From Minwuiaceae bacterium (GTDB lineage Bacteria > Pseudomonadota > Alphaproteobacteria > Minwuiales > Minwuiaceae): DNA of 64,000 nucleotides. The translations under genes and the position numbers were made by a program. Where the stretch lies: assembly GCA_028278525.1 (NCBI GenBank), contig JANQEE010000044.1, forward strand, positions 62,001 through 126,000. Direction: 5' to 3'. Positions 51,730-59,560 of this stretch are shown here, piece by piece. Every line of letters starts with the position of its first letter. Positions within the stretch are counted from its first letter, which is position 1. Under the pieces are notes generated by a model. That model was not told the origin of the DNA. It searched no databases and saw only the letters and a program-made list of their open reading frames with translations.

Positions 51730-52161
51730 ATGCACGTTAGTTCCATTCTCCGGCAAAAAGGCACCGACGTTGCGAGCATCGGTCCGGACCAGACCATCGC
51801 CGAAACCGCCGCGCTGCTGAGCGACAAACGAATCGGCGCCGCCCTGGTACTCGATCCCTCCGGCACCGTGCTCGGCGTGATCTCCGAACGCGATATCGTG
51901 CGCGGCATCGCCGCCAGCGGACAGAACTGCCTGGATCTGTCGGTGCAGTCGCTGATGACCGAAAAAGTGATCTCCTGCAGCCCCGAGGACAAGCTGGACG
52001 ACATCATGTCGATGATGACGGAACATCGGATCCGGCACCTGCCGGTGATGGACGGCAGTAAGTTGGCGGGAATCATCTCCATCGGCGACGTGGTCAAGAA
52101 CCGGGTCGCGGAAATCGAGATGGAGAGCCAGGCCATGCGCGAATACATCGCCAGCGCGTGA
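51730..52161 (+). CDS. CBS domain protein
   Basis: A 143-residue pair of CBS motifs (about 5-60 and 72-130): MHVSSILRQKGTDVASIGPDQTIAETAALLSDKRIGAALVLDPSGTVLGVISERDIVRGI and SLMTEKVISCSPEDKLDDIMSMMTEHRIRHLPVMDGSKLAGIISIGDVVKNRV. These bind adenine nucleotides or S-adenosylmethionine. No attached effector domain is present. AAAGGA precedes the ATG at 51730; an upstream start at 51682 was rejected. Confidence 0.93.
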   Translation: MHVSSILRQKGTDVASIGPDQTIAETAALLSDKRIGAALVLDPSGTVLGVISERDIVRGIAASGQNCLDLSVQSLMTEKVISCSPEDKLDDIMSMMTEHRIRHLPVMDGSKLAGIISIGDVVKNRVAEIEMESQAMREYIASA

Positions 52162-52327
52162 AAACGCCCATCCCGCCCGTTACCGGGCCGTCTTAACGGT
52201 TCCGCCATATCGGCCCACTAGGTTCGGTTCAACCGTTCGGAATTGAATCCGGCGAACGGATGTCGTACGGATTGACGGGGACTGGCGCACATCCGGCACG
52301 CCCGGCCGGATCTACTCTTGGAAAATC

Positions 52328-53968
52328 ATGGCGGACGCCGCTTATCTGACCGACGTCATCATCATCCTGCTGGCGGCGGTCGTCTCCGTGGTCGTATTCC
52401 AGCGGCTGCGCCTGGCGTCGCTGATGGGCTATCTGGTCGCCGGCGCGGCGATCGGGCCGTCCGCCCTCGGCCTGATCGAAGATGTCGAAACCGCCCGGTC
52501 GCTGGGCGAGCTGGGCGTCGTGTTCCTGCTGTTCACGGTCGGGCTGGAACTGCCGTTCGAACGGCTGAAGGTGCTACGCGCCGGCTCGTTCGGCCTGGGC
52601 GCGGCGCAGATCCTGATCACCGGCGCCGCCATCGCCGGCGCGGCATACGCGGCCGGCGCCGAGATGTCGACGGCCATCGTCATCGGCGGCGCGCTGGCGC
52701 TGTCGTCGACGGCGGTCGTGCTGCAACTGCTGACCGAGCGCGGCGAGTTGAACACGCGCATCGGCCGCACGGCATTCGCCGTGCTGCTGGTGCAGGACCT
52801 CGCCGTCGGCCCCCTGCTGGTGCTGGTGCTGGCCCTGTCCCGGCCGGAGACCGCGATCAGCACGGCGCTGGGCCTGGCGGCTCTTAAAGCCGCCGCCGCG
52901 CTGATCATCATCCTGGTTGCCGGCCGCATCGTGCTGCGCCCCCTGTTCCGCGCCGTCGCCGCCAGCCGCAACCCGGAAATCTTCGCCGCGCTGACCCTGC
53001 TGGTCGTGCTCTGCACCGGGTTCGCCACCCATATGGCCGGGCTTTCCATGGCGTTCGGCGCCTTCCTGGCCGGCATGATGCTGGCCGGCACCCACTACCG
53101 CCATCAGGTGGCGGCGGTGATCCAGCCGTTTCGCGGCCTGCTGCTGGGGCTGTTCTTCATCGCCGTCGGGATGTTCATCGATATCCGCCTGATCGCCGAA
53201 CAGACCCTGCCCATCGTCGGGCTGCTGGCCGCCCTGCTGCTGGTCAAGCTGATCCTGCTGTCGGCGCTGGCCGCCTTCAGCGGGCAATCGACCTCGAACG
53301 CGCTGCATCTGGGCGCCCTGCTCTGCCAGGGCGGCGAATTCGCCTTTGTCCTGCTGGGACTGGGCCTGACCGCCGGCATCGTGCCGACCGACGTGTTCCA
53401 ACAATTGGTCGCCGTCGTCACGCTGTCGATGATGCTCACCCCGTTGCTGGCGGTGGCGGGACGGCAGGCGGCGCACCTGCTGCAGCGTTCGCGCACGCCC
53501 GATGTCGACGATTTCGCGGAGACGTCGGACGAGGTCCACGACCATGTGATCATCGCCGGCTTCGGCCGCGCCGGACGGGCGATCGCCAACCGGCTGCGGT
53601 CGGACAAGGTAGATTTCGTCGCCGTCGATATGGACCCGGACGGGATCGCCCAGGCGCATAGCCACAAGCTGCCGGTCTATTACGGCGATGCGACCAGGCC
53701 GGAAGTGTTGACCGCGCTGAACATCGACAAAGCCCGCGCGCTGATCGTTGCGCTGGACAATCCGCGGGTCGCGGTTCAGGTGGTGACGGCCGCCCGTTAT
53801 ATGCAGCCCTCGCTGAAGATCTTCGCCCGCGCCCGAGACGATGCCCACGGCGAGGAACTGCGGTCGGCCGGCGCTGACGGCGTGGCCGCCGAACTGTTCG
53901 ACTCGGCCCAGCGGCTGGCCGGCACGGTGCTCACCGATACGGGATCGGACGACGCCCTCCGCAACTGA
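52328..53968 (+). CDS. CPA2 cation:proton antiporter with RCK/TrkA-N domain (KefB-like)
   Basis: A 546-residue membrane protein. The antiporter domain has about 12 helices (residues 8-385: LMGYLVAGAAIGPSALGLI, VVFLLFTVGLELPFERLK, ALSSTAVVLQLL, AFLAGMMLAGTHYRHQV), followed by an RCK Rossmann domain from about 398 (HVIIAGFGRAGRAIANRLRSDKVDFVAVDMDPDG, VYYGDATRPEVLTALNIDKARALIVALDN). This is the KefB/KefC layout for K+/H+ or Na+/H+ exchange gated by NAD(H) or glutathione adducts. No KefF/G partner is near. GGAAAATC precedes the ATG. Confidence 0.94.
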   Translation: MADAAYLTDVIIILLAAVVSVVVFQRLRLASLMGYLVAGAAIGPSALGLIEDVETARSLGELGVVFLLFTVGLELPFERLKVLRAGSFGLGAAQILITGAAIAGAAYAAGAEMSTAIVIGGALALSSTAVVLQLLTERGELNTRIGRTAFAVLLVQDLAVGPLLVLVLALSRPETAISTALGLAALKAAAALIIILVAGRIVLRPLFRAVAASRNPEIFAALTLLVVLCTGFATHMAGLSMAFGAFLAGMMLAGTHYRHQVAAVIQPFRGLLLGLFFIAVGMFIDIRLIAEQTLPIVGLLAALLLVKLILLSALAAFSGQSTSNALHLGALLCQGGEFAFVLLGLGLTAGIVPTDVFQQLVAVVTLSMMLTPLLAVAGRQAAHLLQRSRTPDVDDFAETSDEVHDHVIIAGFGRAGRAIANRLRSDKVDFVAVDMDPDGIAQAHSHKLPVYYGDATRPEVLTALNIDKARALIVALDNPRVAVQVVTAARYMQPSLKIFARARDDAHGEELRSAGADGVAAELFDSAQRLAGTVLTDTGSDDALRN

Positions 53969-54907
53969 TCAGCCAGGTGAGCGGGTCGCGAGATAGAGGC
54001 CCGGCAGGACCAGCGCGGCGCCAACCAAATGAAACGCCTGCAACGTCTCGCCGAACAGCAGGTAGGCCAGCACGCCGTTATAGAGCGGGATCAGGTACAT
54101 CAGCAGGCCGGTGCGGGAGGCGCCCAGCGACGACTGGATATGCGCGTAAACGCCGTAGGCGCCGATCGACGAAAATAGCGCGACGAACGCCACGGTAAAC
54201 ACGGTCCGCGCGTCGAACGCCGGCACGGCGCCGGCCATCACCTCCCACAGATGGAACGGCGCCAGGACCACCATGCCACCGAAGCAGATGGCGGCGAGCC
54301 TGGGCATGGTGCCGAGCGCGCTTTGCCGGTAGCGCAACAACACCGAATAGACCGCCCAGCCGACCGTAGCGCCCAGCACCCACAAATCGCCCACCGTAAA
54401 TTGAAGCTGAAGGAATACCGCCGGATCGCCGCGGGAGACGACCGCCAGCACGCCGGCCAGCGACAGGGCGACGCCGACCCCCTGCAGCCTGGACATCGCC
54501 TCGCCGTAGGCCACGCTCGCCAGCAGGATGATCAATACCGGCGACGCCGAGAAGATCAGCCCGATGTTGGTCGCCGTCGTCGTATGCGCGCCCACATAGA
54601 CGAAAGCGCCGCAAACGCCCATGCCGAGCGCGCCGAGGATCAACAGGTCCGGCCACTCCCGGCGCAGGGCGTAACGGGCGCGGAACAGGGCGGCACCGGT
54701 AAACGGCAGCAGCAGCGCGAACATTGCGGTCCAGCGCCAGAAGGCCAGCGCGACCGGGGGAATGACGTCCGCCGACGCCCGCGCCGCCAGCATGTTGCTG
54801 GCGAACAGCACCGGCGCGATCAGCAGCAGCGCGTAGGCGAAGCGCTCGTTTCGCCGCGATTTTTCCGTGCTCTTCCTGCCGGCGGCTCGTTCGGCGATCT
54901 CAGCCAT
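53969..54907 (-). CDS. EamA family (DMT superfamily) transporter
   Basis: A 312-residue ten-helix transporter. Seen: LIAPVLFASNMLAARASADVIPPVALAFWRWTAMFALLLPF in repeat one, YVGAHTTTATNIGLIFSASPVLIILLASVAYGEAMSRLQGVGVALSLAGVLAVVS, and HIQSSLGASRTGLLMYLIPLYNGVLAYLLFGETLQAFHLVGAALVLPGLYLATR at the end. ATG at 54907 is used; a 12-codon upstream start exists. Its stop abuts the antiporter's stop (no gap). It is divergent from the ThDP enzyme. Confidence 0.9.
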   Translation of the reverse strand: MAEIAERAAGRKSTEKSRRNERFAYALLLIAPVLFASNMLAARASADVIPPVALAFWRWTAMFALLLPFTGAALFRARYALRREWPDLLILGALGMGVCGAFVYVGAHTTTATNIGLIFSASPVLIILLASVAYGEAMSRLQGVGVALSLAGVLAVVSRGDPAVFLQLQFTVGDLWVLGATVGWAVYSVLLRYRQSALGTMPRLAAICFGGMVVLAPFHLWEVMAGAVPAFDARTVFTVAFVALFSSIGAYGVYAHIQSSLGASRTGLLMYLIPLYNGVLAYLLFGETLQAFHLVGAALVLPGLYLATRSPG

Positions 54908-55069
54908 GATACCCGTGCACAGTGACGCAACGGCGTGCATCATGCTGTCAGCCGCCCGTTTCCCTCAACCGATAAATAGTCAGGTCGGCGTTGAAGTATC
55001 CTCATGCGGCGAATGCGAAACGATGGTATCAAGCGCACCGATGCAGTTCCGCCGGAGGGGAGACATAGC

Positions 55070-56680
55070 GTGACCAACGCCGCCGACATCATCGCGCGCC
55101 GGCTGTACGACGCCGGCTGCCGGACGGCTTTCGGAATACCCGGGGGCGAGGTGCTGACGCTGATCGACGGCCTGACCCGCGCCGGCATCGACTTCATCCT
55201 GTGCAAGCACGAGAACGCCGGCGGCTTCATGGCCGAGGGCACCCACCACGTGACCGGCGCCCCGGCTATTCTGGTCGCGACCATCGGGCCCGGCGTCGCC
55301 AATGCCGTGAACGTGGTCGCGAACGCCGAACAGGACCGGGTGCCGCTGATCTTCCTGACCGGCTGCGTCGACCCGGCCGAGGCGATGACGTACACGCACC
55401 AGGTTTTCGACCATGGCGCCGTGCTTCGCCCGATCGTGAAAGCCAGCCTGACGGCGCCCGACGGCGCGATCGCGGAGACGATCGACAAGGCGGTGTCGAT
55501 CGCCATGGACCCGCCCTTCGGCCCGGTTCATATCGACCTGCCGATCGCCGTCGCGGCCAGCGTTCAGGAGCGGGCGGACGTGCCGCGCCGGGCATCCATC
55601 CAGCCGGCGGCGCCGGTCGAGGGCGAGTCGATCGAGGCCGCGCGACGCGGCCTTGCGGCGGCGGAACGGCCCCTGATGATCGCCGGGCTGGAAGTCCTGA
55701 CCCAGGGCGCCGAGGCAACGGTCGAGCGCTTCGCGCGGGATTTTTCCATACCCGTCATCACCACCTACAAGGCCAAGGGCGTATTGCCGGAGAGCGACCC
55801 GCTGGCGCTTGGCGGCGCGGGGCTGTCGCCGGTCGCCGACACCCATCTGATGGGCCTGATCGATGCCAGCGACCTGATCGTGCTGGCGGGGTACGACCCG
55901 ATCGAGATGCGGACCGGCTGGCGCGGCCGCTGGGACCCGTCGGAAAAGACCGTGGTCGAATTCACCGCCACGCAGAACCGGCATTTCATGCATCAGGCGA
56001 CGACGACCTTCGTCGGCGATATCGGCGCGGGCCTCAACGCCCTCGGCGCCGGCGTAACGCCGCGCCGGACCTGGTCGAACGGCGCGCCCGCGGCAAGTCG
56101 GCAGGCCCTGGCCGAGAGCTTCCGGATCGACGAGGACTGGGGCCCCGCCGCGATTTGCGACGAGGTGCGCAAAGCCCTGCCGGCGGACGGCATCGCGACG
56201 GTCGACAGCGGCGCACACCGTATCCTGTTGAGCCAGGTCTGGACCTGCGATCAGCCGCGGACGCTGCTGCAATCCACCGGGCTCTGCACCATGGGCTGCG
56301 CGCTGCCGCTGGCGGCCGGCGCGAAGCTCGCGGCGCCGGACCGGGCGGCCGTCGCCTTCACCGGCGATGCCGGGCTGGAGATGGTGCTTGGCGAACTCGC
56401 CACCTTGCGCGAGCTCAAACTGCCGGTGATCGTCGTCGTTTTCGTCGATGCGTCGCTGGCGCTAATCGAACTGAAACAGCGTAAATCCGGGCTGAAGAAC
56501 GTTGGCGTGGACTACGGCGCCACGGATTTCGCTGCGGTTGCCGATGCCCTCGGCGGTGTCGGGATCAATGTCGACAACCGGGGCGATCTGGCAAACGCCA
56601 TGCAGGCGGCGCTAGGCCGCGACACATTCACCATCATCGCCGCGCAACTGCCGCGCGGCGCCTACGACGATCGGATCTGA
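55070..56680 (+). CDS. Thiamine diphosphate-dependent enzyme (acetolactate synthase-like)
   Basis: A 536-residue ThDP enzyme. Seen: the Pyr domain TAFGIPGGEVLTLIDGL with the activating Glu in CKHENAGGFMAEG, the central domain FGPVHIDLPIAVAA..., and the PP domain FTGDAGLEMVLGELATLRELKLPVIVVVFVDASLALIELKQRKSG carrying the GDA...DAS metal-binding motif (DAS in place of the common NN/NG pair). The start is GTG at 55070, with GGAGGGG nine bases upstream; a longer frame from 55004 was rejected. Ten bases separate it from the RraA-like aldolase, implying one catabolic pathway. Product unknown (decarboxylase or carboligase). Confidence 0.9.
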   Translation: MTNAADIIARRLYDAGCRTAFGIPGGEVLTLIDGLTRAGIDFILCKHENAGGFMAEGTHHVTGAPAILVATIGPGVANAVNVVANAEQDRVPLIFLTGCVDPAEAMTYTHQVFDHGAVLRPIVKASLTAPDGAIAETIDKAVSIAMDPPFGPVHIDLPIAVAASVQERADVPRRASIQPAAPVEGESIEAARRGLAAAERPLMIAGLEVLTQGAEATVERFARDFSIPVITTYKAKGVLPESDPLALGGAGLSPVADTHLMGLIDASDLIVLAGYDPIEMRTGWRGRWDPSEKTVVEFTATQNRHFMHQATTTFVGDIGAGLNALGAGVTPRRTWSNGAPAASRQALAESFRIDEDWGPAAICDEVRKALPADGIATVDSGAHRILLSQVWTCDQPRTLLQSTGLCTMGCALPLAAGAKLAAPDRAAVAFTGDAGLEMVLGELATLRELKLPVIVVVFVDASLALIELKQRKSGLKNVGVDYGATDFAAVADALGGVGINVDNRGDLANAMQAALGRDTFTIIAAQLPRGAYDDRI

Positions 56681-56690
56681 CGGTATCGCC

Positions 56691-57365
56691 ATGACCCTTT
56701 ACTTACACGAACCGACTTTCCAACGGCTTTCTCCGCAGGAGCTCGCCGGATGGGCGGAGATTCCGCCCTCCATCATTTCCGACGAGCTGAACCGGGCCGG
56801 CTGCATGGACGGCGGCATTTCCCCGCTGGCCCAGGGCCAGACTTTCGCGGGCCATGCACTGACCGTACAGGTCATGGTGGGCGACAACAGCGGGCTGCAC
56901 CACGCGGTCGCCAGGGCCGTGCCGGGCGATGTTCTGGTCGTCGACGCCGCAGGCCATGGCGGCAGCGCCGTCTGGGGCGAGATCCTGCACAGCGTGGCGA
57001 AAGCCCGGCGGGTCGCCGCCGTGGTCATCGACGGCGCGGTCCGGGACGCCGCCGGCATCAGGCGGTCCGGCGTCCCGCTCTATTGCCGTTCCGTGGTGCC
57101 GCAGGGGCCGCACAAGGGCTTCGGCGGCACGATCAACGCTCCGATCTCCTGCGGCGGCATGCCCGTCCATCCCGGCGATCTGCTGGTCGGCGACGACGAC
57201 GGCGTCGCAGTAATCCGTTCGGAACAGACGGACGGGCTGTTCGACCGCTGCCGGGCGCGGCTTGACGCGGAGCGCGAAACGATGCGGCGCATTGCCGCAG
57301 GCGAAACGACCGTGGACATACACGGCTTCCCACCGCCGGAAATCGTCGCCAACGGTGAGACTTAG
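56691..57365 (+). CDS. RraA-like / HMG-CHA aldolase family protein
   Basis: A 224-residue protein of the RraA family, which includes 4-hydroxy-4-methyl-2-oxoglutarate (HMG/CHA) aldolase. Seen: SIISDELNRAGCMDGGISPL, VPGDVLVVDAAGHGGSAVWGEIL, and VVIDGAVRDAAGIRRSGVPLYCRS with the Arg and Asp of the active site, then MPVHPGDLLVGDDDGVAVI. These residues favour true aldolase activity over the RNase E-inhibitor branch. It could release pyruvate from a 2-oxo acid made by the upstream enzyme. It is in an operon with the ThDP enzyme. Confidence 0.88.
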   Translation: MTLYLHEPTFQRLSPQELAGWAEIPPSIISDELNRAGCMDGGISPLAQGQTFAGHALTVQVMVGDNSGLHHAVARAVPGDVLVVDAAGHGGSAVWGEILHSVAKARRVAAVVIDGAVRDAAGIRRSGVPLYCRSVVPQGPHKGFGGTINAPISCGGMPVHPGDLLVGDDDGVAVIRSEQTDGLFDRCRARLDAERETMRRIAAGETTVDIHGFPPPEIVANGET

Positions 57366-57696
57366 GTAGAATTGACCACGACAACAACACCGATGTACAA
57401 AACGCCTCCAGTTGGCGGCCTTGCAGACCCATCGCAGGGCTCCGCGTATCGTTTTCCGCAATTAGGGTTAATCGTCCAAAACCGTCACGTTAGTCAGCCC
57501 ATCGAGCCACAATTTAAAGGGTACAAAACAACAAAAATTGGAACCTAAGGTAGTGACTCAGCCGATATCATGTTATGTTTAGTCCGAAATGCGTAATAAT
57601 CGGCGCGTCAACTAGACGTTTGTTGAATAACAAGACCAAATGTGGCTGGTGGCCGGATCGGAATCGGACAGCAATTAGGAAGGTTGGAGTGCGTTA
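57366..57696. other. 331-base gap upstream of the PhrR-like regulator
   Basis: No gene seen. Moderately AT-rich sequence (57480-57620) is a likely promoter region for the regulator at 57697, whose ribosome binding site is GGAAGGTTGGAG (57678-57689). No terminator for the RraA-like gene was identified with confidence. Confidence 0.45.
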
Positions 57697-58137
57697 ATGC
57701 CCAGAGCAATGAGCGAAGAAACTGAAAAACAGCCCAATCCCGTCGATATCCATGTCGGCAAGCGGGTTCGGATGCGGCGTACCCTGATGGGTATGAGCCA
57801 AACCAAACTCGGCGATGCCCTGGGCTTGACCTTCCAGCAGGTGCAGAAATACGAAAATGGGTCAAACCGGATCGGCGCCAGCCGCCTGTATCAGATAAGC
57901 CAGATTCTGGCTGTACCGGTCTCTTATTTCTTCGAGGAAATGGACCAGCTGACCGCCGTCGCCAACGAAAACGCGCCGGCGACGGGCGAACCGCTGCCGC
58001 GCGGCGATCTGGTCGCCAAACGGGAAACCTTGGAATTGGTCCGCGCCTACTACCGGATCGTCAGCCCCCGCGTGCGGCGCGGCATCGTGGACATGATCCG
58101 CGCGATCGGGAACTCCGAGGACACCAAGGACGCCTAA
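57697..58137 (+). CDS. Cro/CI-type HTH regulator, PhrR/PraR-like
   Basis: A 146-residue regulator. The XRE domain (about 18-75) reads IHVGKRVRMRRTLMGMSQTKLGDALGLTFQQVQKYENGSNRIGASRLYQISQILAVPVSYFF, which closely resembles rhizobial PhrR/PraR, the latter known to repress quorum-sensing genes in Rhizobium leguminosarum. The tail (DLVAKRETLELVRAYYRIVSPRVRRGIVDMIRAI) matches their C-terminal region. It sits about 4 kb from luxI/luxR. A bidirectional hairpin follows. Confidence 0.9.
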   Translation: MPRAMSEETEKQPNPVDIHVGKRVRMRRTLMGMSQTKLGDALGLTFQQVQKYENGSNRIGASRLYQISQILAVPVSYFFEEMDQLTAVANENAPATGEPLPRGDLVAKRETLELVRAYYRIVSPRVRRGIVDMIRAIGNSEDTKDA

Positions 58138-58153
58138 ACGGGCATCCAGTATT

Positions 58154-58175
58154 GGCGCCGTCACGCGACGGCGCC
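58154..58175. terminator. Hairpin between convergent genes
   Basis: Perfect 9-bp arms GGCGCCGTC (58154-58162) and GACGGCGCC (58167-58175) with a four-base loop, 17 bases after the regulator stop and 10 bases after (minus strand) the small gene stop. No T-run, so it may serve both directions weakly. Confidence 0.5.
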
Positions 58176-58184
58176 GGTCCCGGC

Positions 58185-58409
58185 TTAGTTTTCGACTTCT
58201 CCCGCCGCCTCGACCTCCCCGGCCGACATCGCCGCCAGGCTGATCATGTAGGCCGTGAACGGCAAATCGGCGTCCAGCGCTTCGCATTCCAGGTAAATCA
58301 GAGCCTGCCGCAATGCCCGCGCAGCTTCGCTGCGCGACCGCTGCTTTTCGCTACTCTCGGGCGTGCGGACACCGTGAATCCGGGCTTCTTCCGTAAACAT
58401 ATCATTCAT
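58185..58409 (-). CDS. Small uncharacterised acidic protein
   Basis: A 74-residue protein (MNDMFTEEARIHGVRTPESSEKQRSRSEAARALRQALIYLECEALDADLPFTAYMISLAAMSAGEVE). A central amphipathic helix is followed by an acidic end. AAAGGAAGAACA precedes the ATG at 58409; the longer upstream frame has no binding site. It is convergent with the PhrR-like gene and was not recognised. Confidence 0.65.
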   Translation of the reverse strand: MNDMFTEEARIHGVRTPESSEKQRSRSEAARALRQALIYLECEALDADLPFTAYMISLAAMSAGEVEAAGEVEN

Positions 58410-58610
58410 TGTTCTTCCTTTCGTTGCCCGACGACGCCCCATTCCCTTGACCGTCCGCTGTCCGCCGCCTGAAAGAGTGTGAAACTTAGAATCACATTCG
58501 ACCGAACGATGCATAGTGCGCAGGCGACGTCCCCTGACGCAGCCCTCCAACTTTGGGAGGGTGCATAAAAAGGCACAAAACCGATGCCTTGCCTGACCCG
58601 TTGCCGATCC

Positions 58611-59549
58611 TCACGAAACCCGCTTGCCGGCCGATCCGGCGGTGACGTTGATCAGCGCAATACCGGCGAAAACCAGCAACGTGGCCGCCCAAATCCAGAT
58701 GCCGTAGCGCTCGGCGAACAACAAAACCGCCCAAAGCATCGCCGTGAGCGTGACCAGGTAACCGATCTGGCTGAAATAGACCGGCCCGGCGCGGCGAATT
58801 ATTTCGAAGAACATCAGGTAGTTAAGGCTGGCCACGGCGATCTGGATCAGGATCATCGACTCGCCGATTCCCGGCTGCGCCAGCCGCGGCACGTAGAACT
58901 GTCCCAACCCAATCGAAATCGGAACCATGGCGACCGCCGCCACGACCAGCATCCCGGTCGTCAGCGTCAGCGCCGTGGCGCCCGAGGGGCGAAACGCCCC
59001 GACATACAGGCTTCCGACCGCGTACATCAGTGGCGCGACAAAGGCCACCAAAACCCAGCCGGCCATTTCCGAGCCGCTCAGGCTGCCGCCCGGCGCCAGG
59101 ATCAGCGCGGCGCCGGCGAAGCCGCAGGCAATGCCGCCGACCCGCAGCCAATGCCACTTCTCCGATCCGATCGACAGAGCCAGAAGATAGGTCAGAATCG
59201 GCATGGTGGAGACGATCAGGCCGACGACGCCGGCCGGCAGATGCTCCAACGCCACGAACATGCAGGTCATCGGCAGCGCCAGACAGGGCAAGCCGCTTAC
59301 CGTGTAGAAGCAGAGGTGCCGGGGCGCAAAGACCGGCAGCTCCTGGCGCAGGAAACCGACCGTCAGCATCACCGCCGCGGCGCCGATAAACTGCCATGCG
59401 ACAAGGCCAAGCGGCTGGACCCCTGCCCCGATCGCTATCTTGATGATTGAGAAACTGGCGCCCGCGATCACCCCGTAGAAGACCAACAGGCTGAAGGGGT
59501 GACGCAGGCGCAGCAGGCCTGAGTGCAGCGCCGGATTGGCAAACGCCAT
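58611..59549 (-). CDS. EamA family (DMT superfamily) transporter, linked to the quorum-sensing P450
   Basis: A 312-residue ten-helix transporter. Seen: LLVFYGVIAGASFSIIKIAIGAGVQPLGLVAWQFIGAAAVMLTVGFL in repeat one, LEHLPAGVVGLIVSTMPILTYLLALSIGSEKWHWLRVGGIACGFAGAALIL, and RRAGPVYFSQIGYLVTLTAMLWAVLLFAERYGIWIWAATLLVFAGIALINV. It begins 11 bases after the P450 stop on the same strand, so cotranscription with luxI and the P450 is likely. This suggests export of the P450 product. A much longer frame reaching 60041 was rejected because it runs through the P450 gene. Confidence 0.88.
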   Translation of the reverse strand: MAFANPALHSGLLRLRHPFSLLVFYGVIAGASFSIIKIAIGAGVQPLGLVAWQFIGAAAVMLTVGFLRQELPVFAPRHLCFYTVSGLPCLALPMTCMFVALEHLPAGVVGLIVSTMPILTYLLALSIGSEKWHWLRVGGIACGFAGAALILAPGGSLSGSEMAGWVLVAFVAPLMYAVGSLYVGAFRPSGATALTLTTGMLVVAAVAMVPISIGLGQFYVPRLAQPGIGESMILIQIAVASLNYLMFFEIIRRAGPVYFSQIGYLVTLTAMLWAVLLFAERYGIWIWAATLLVFAGIALINVTAGSAGKRVS

Positions 59550-59560
59550 GGCGCGCACCG

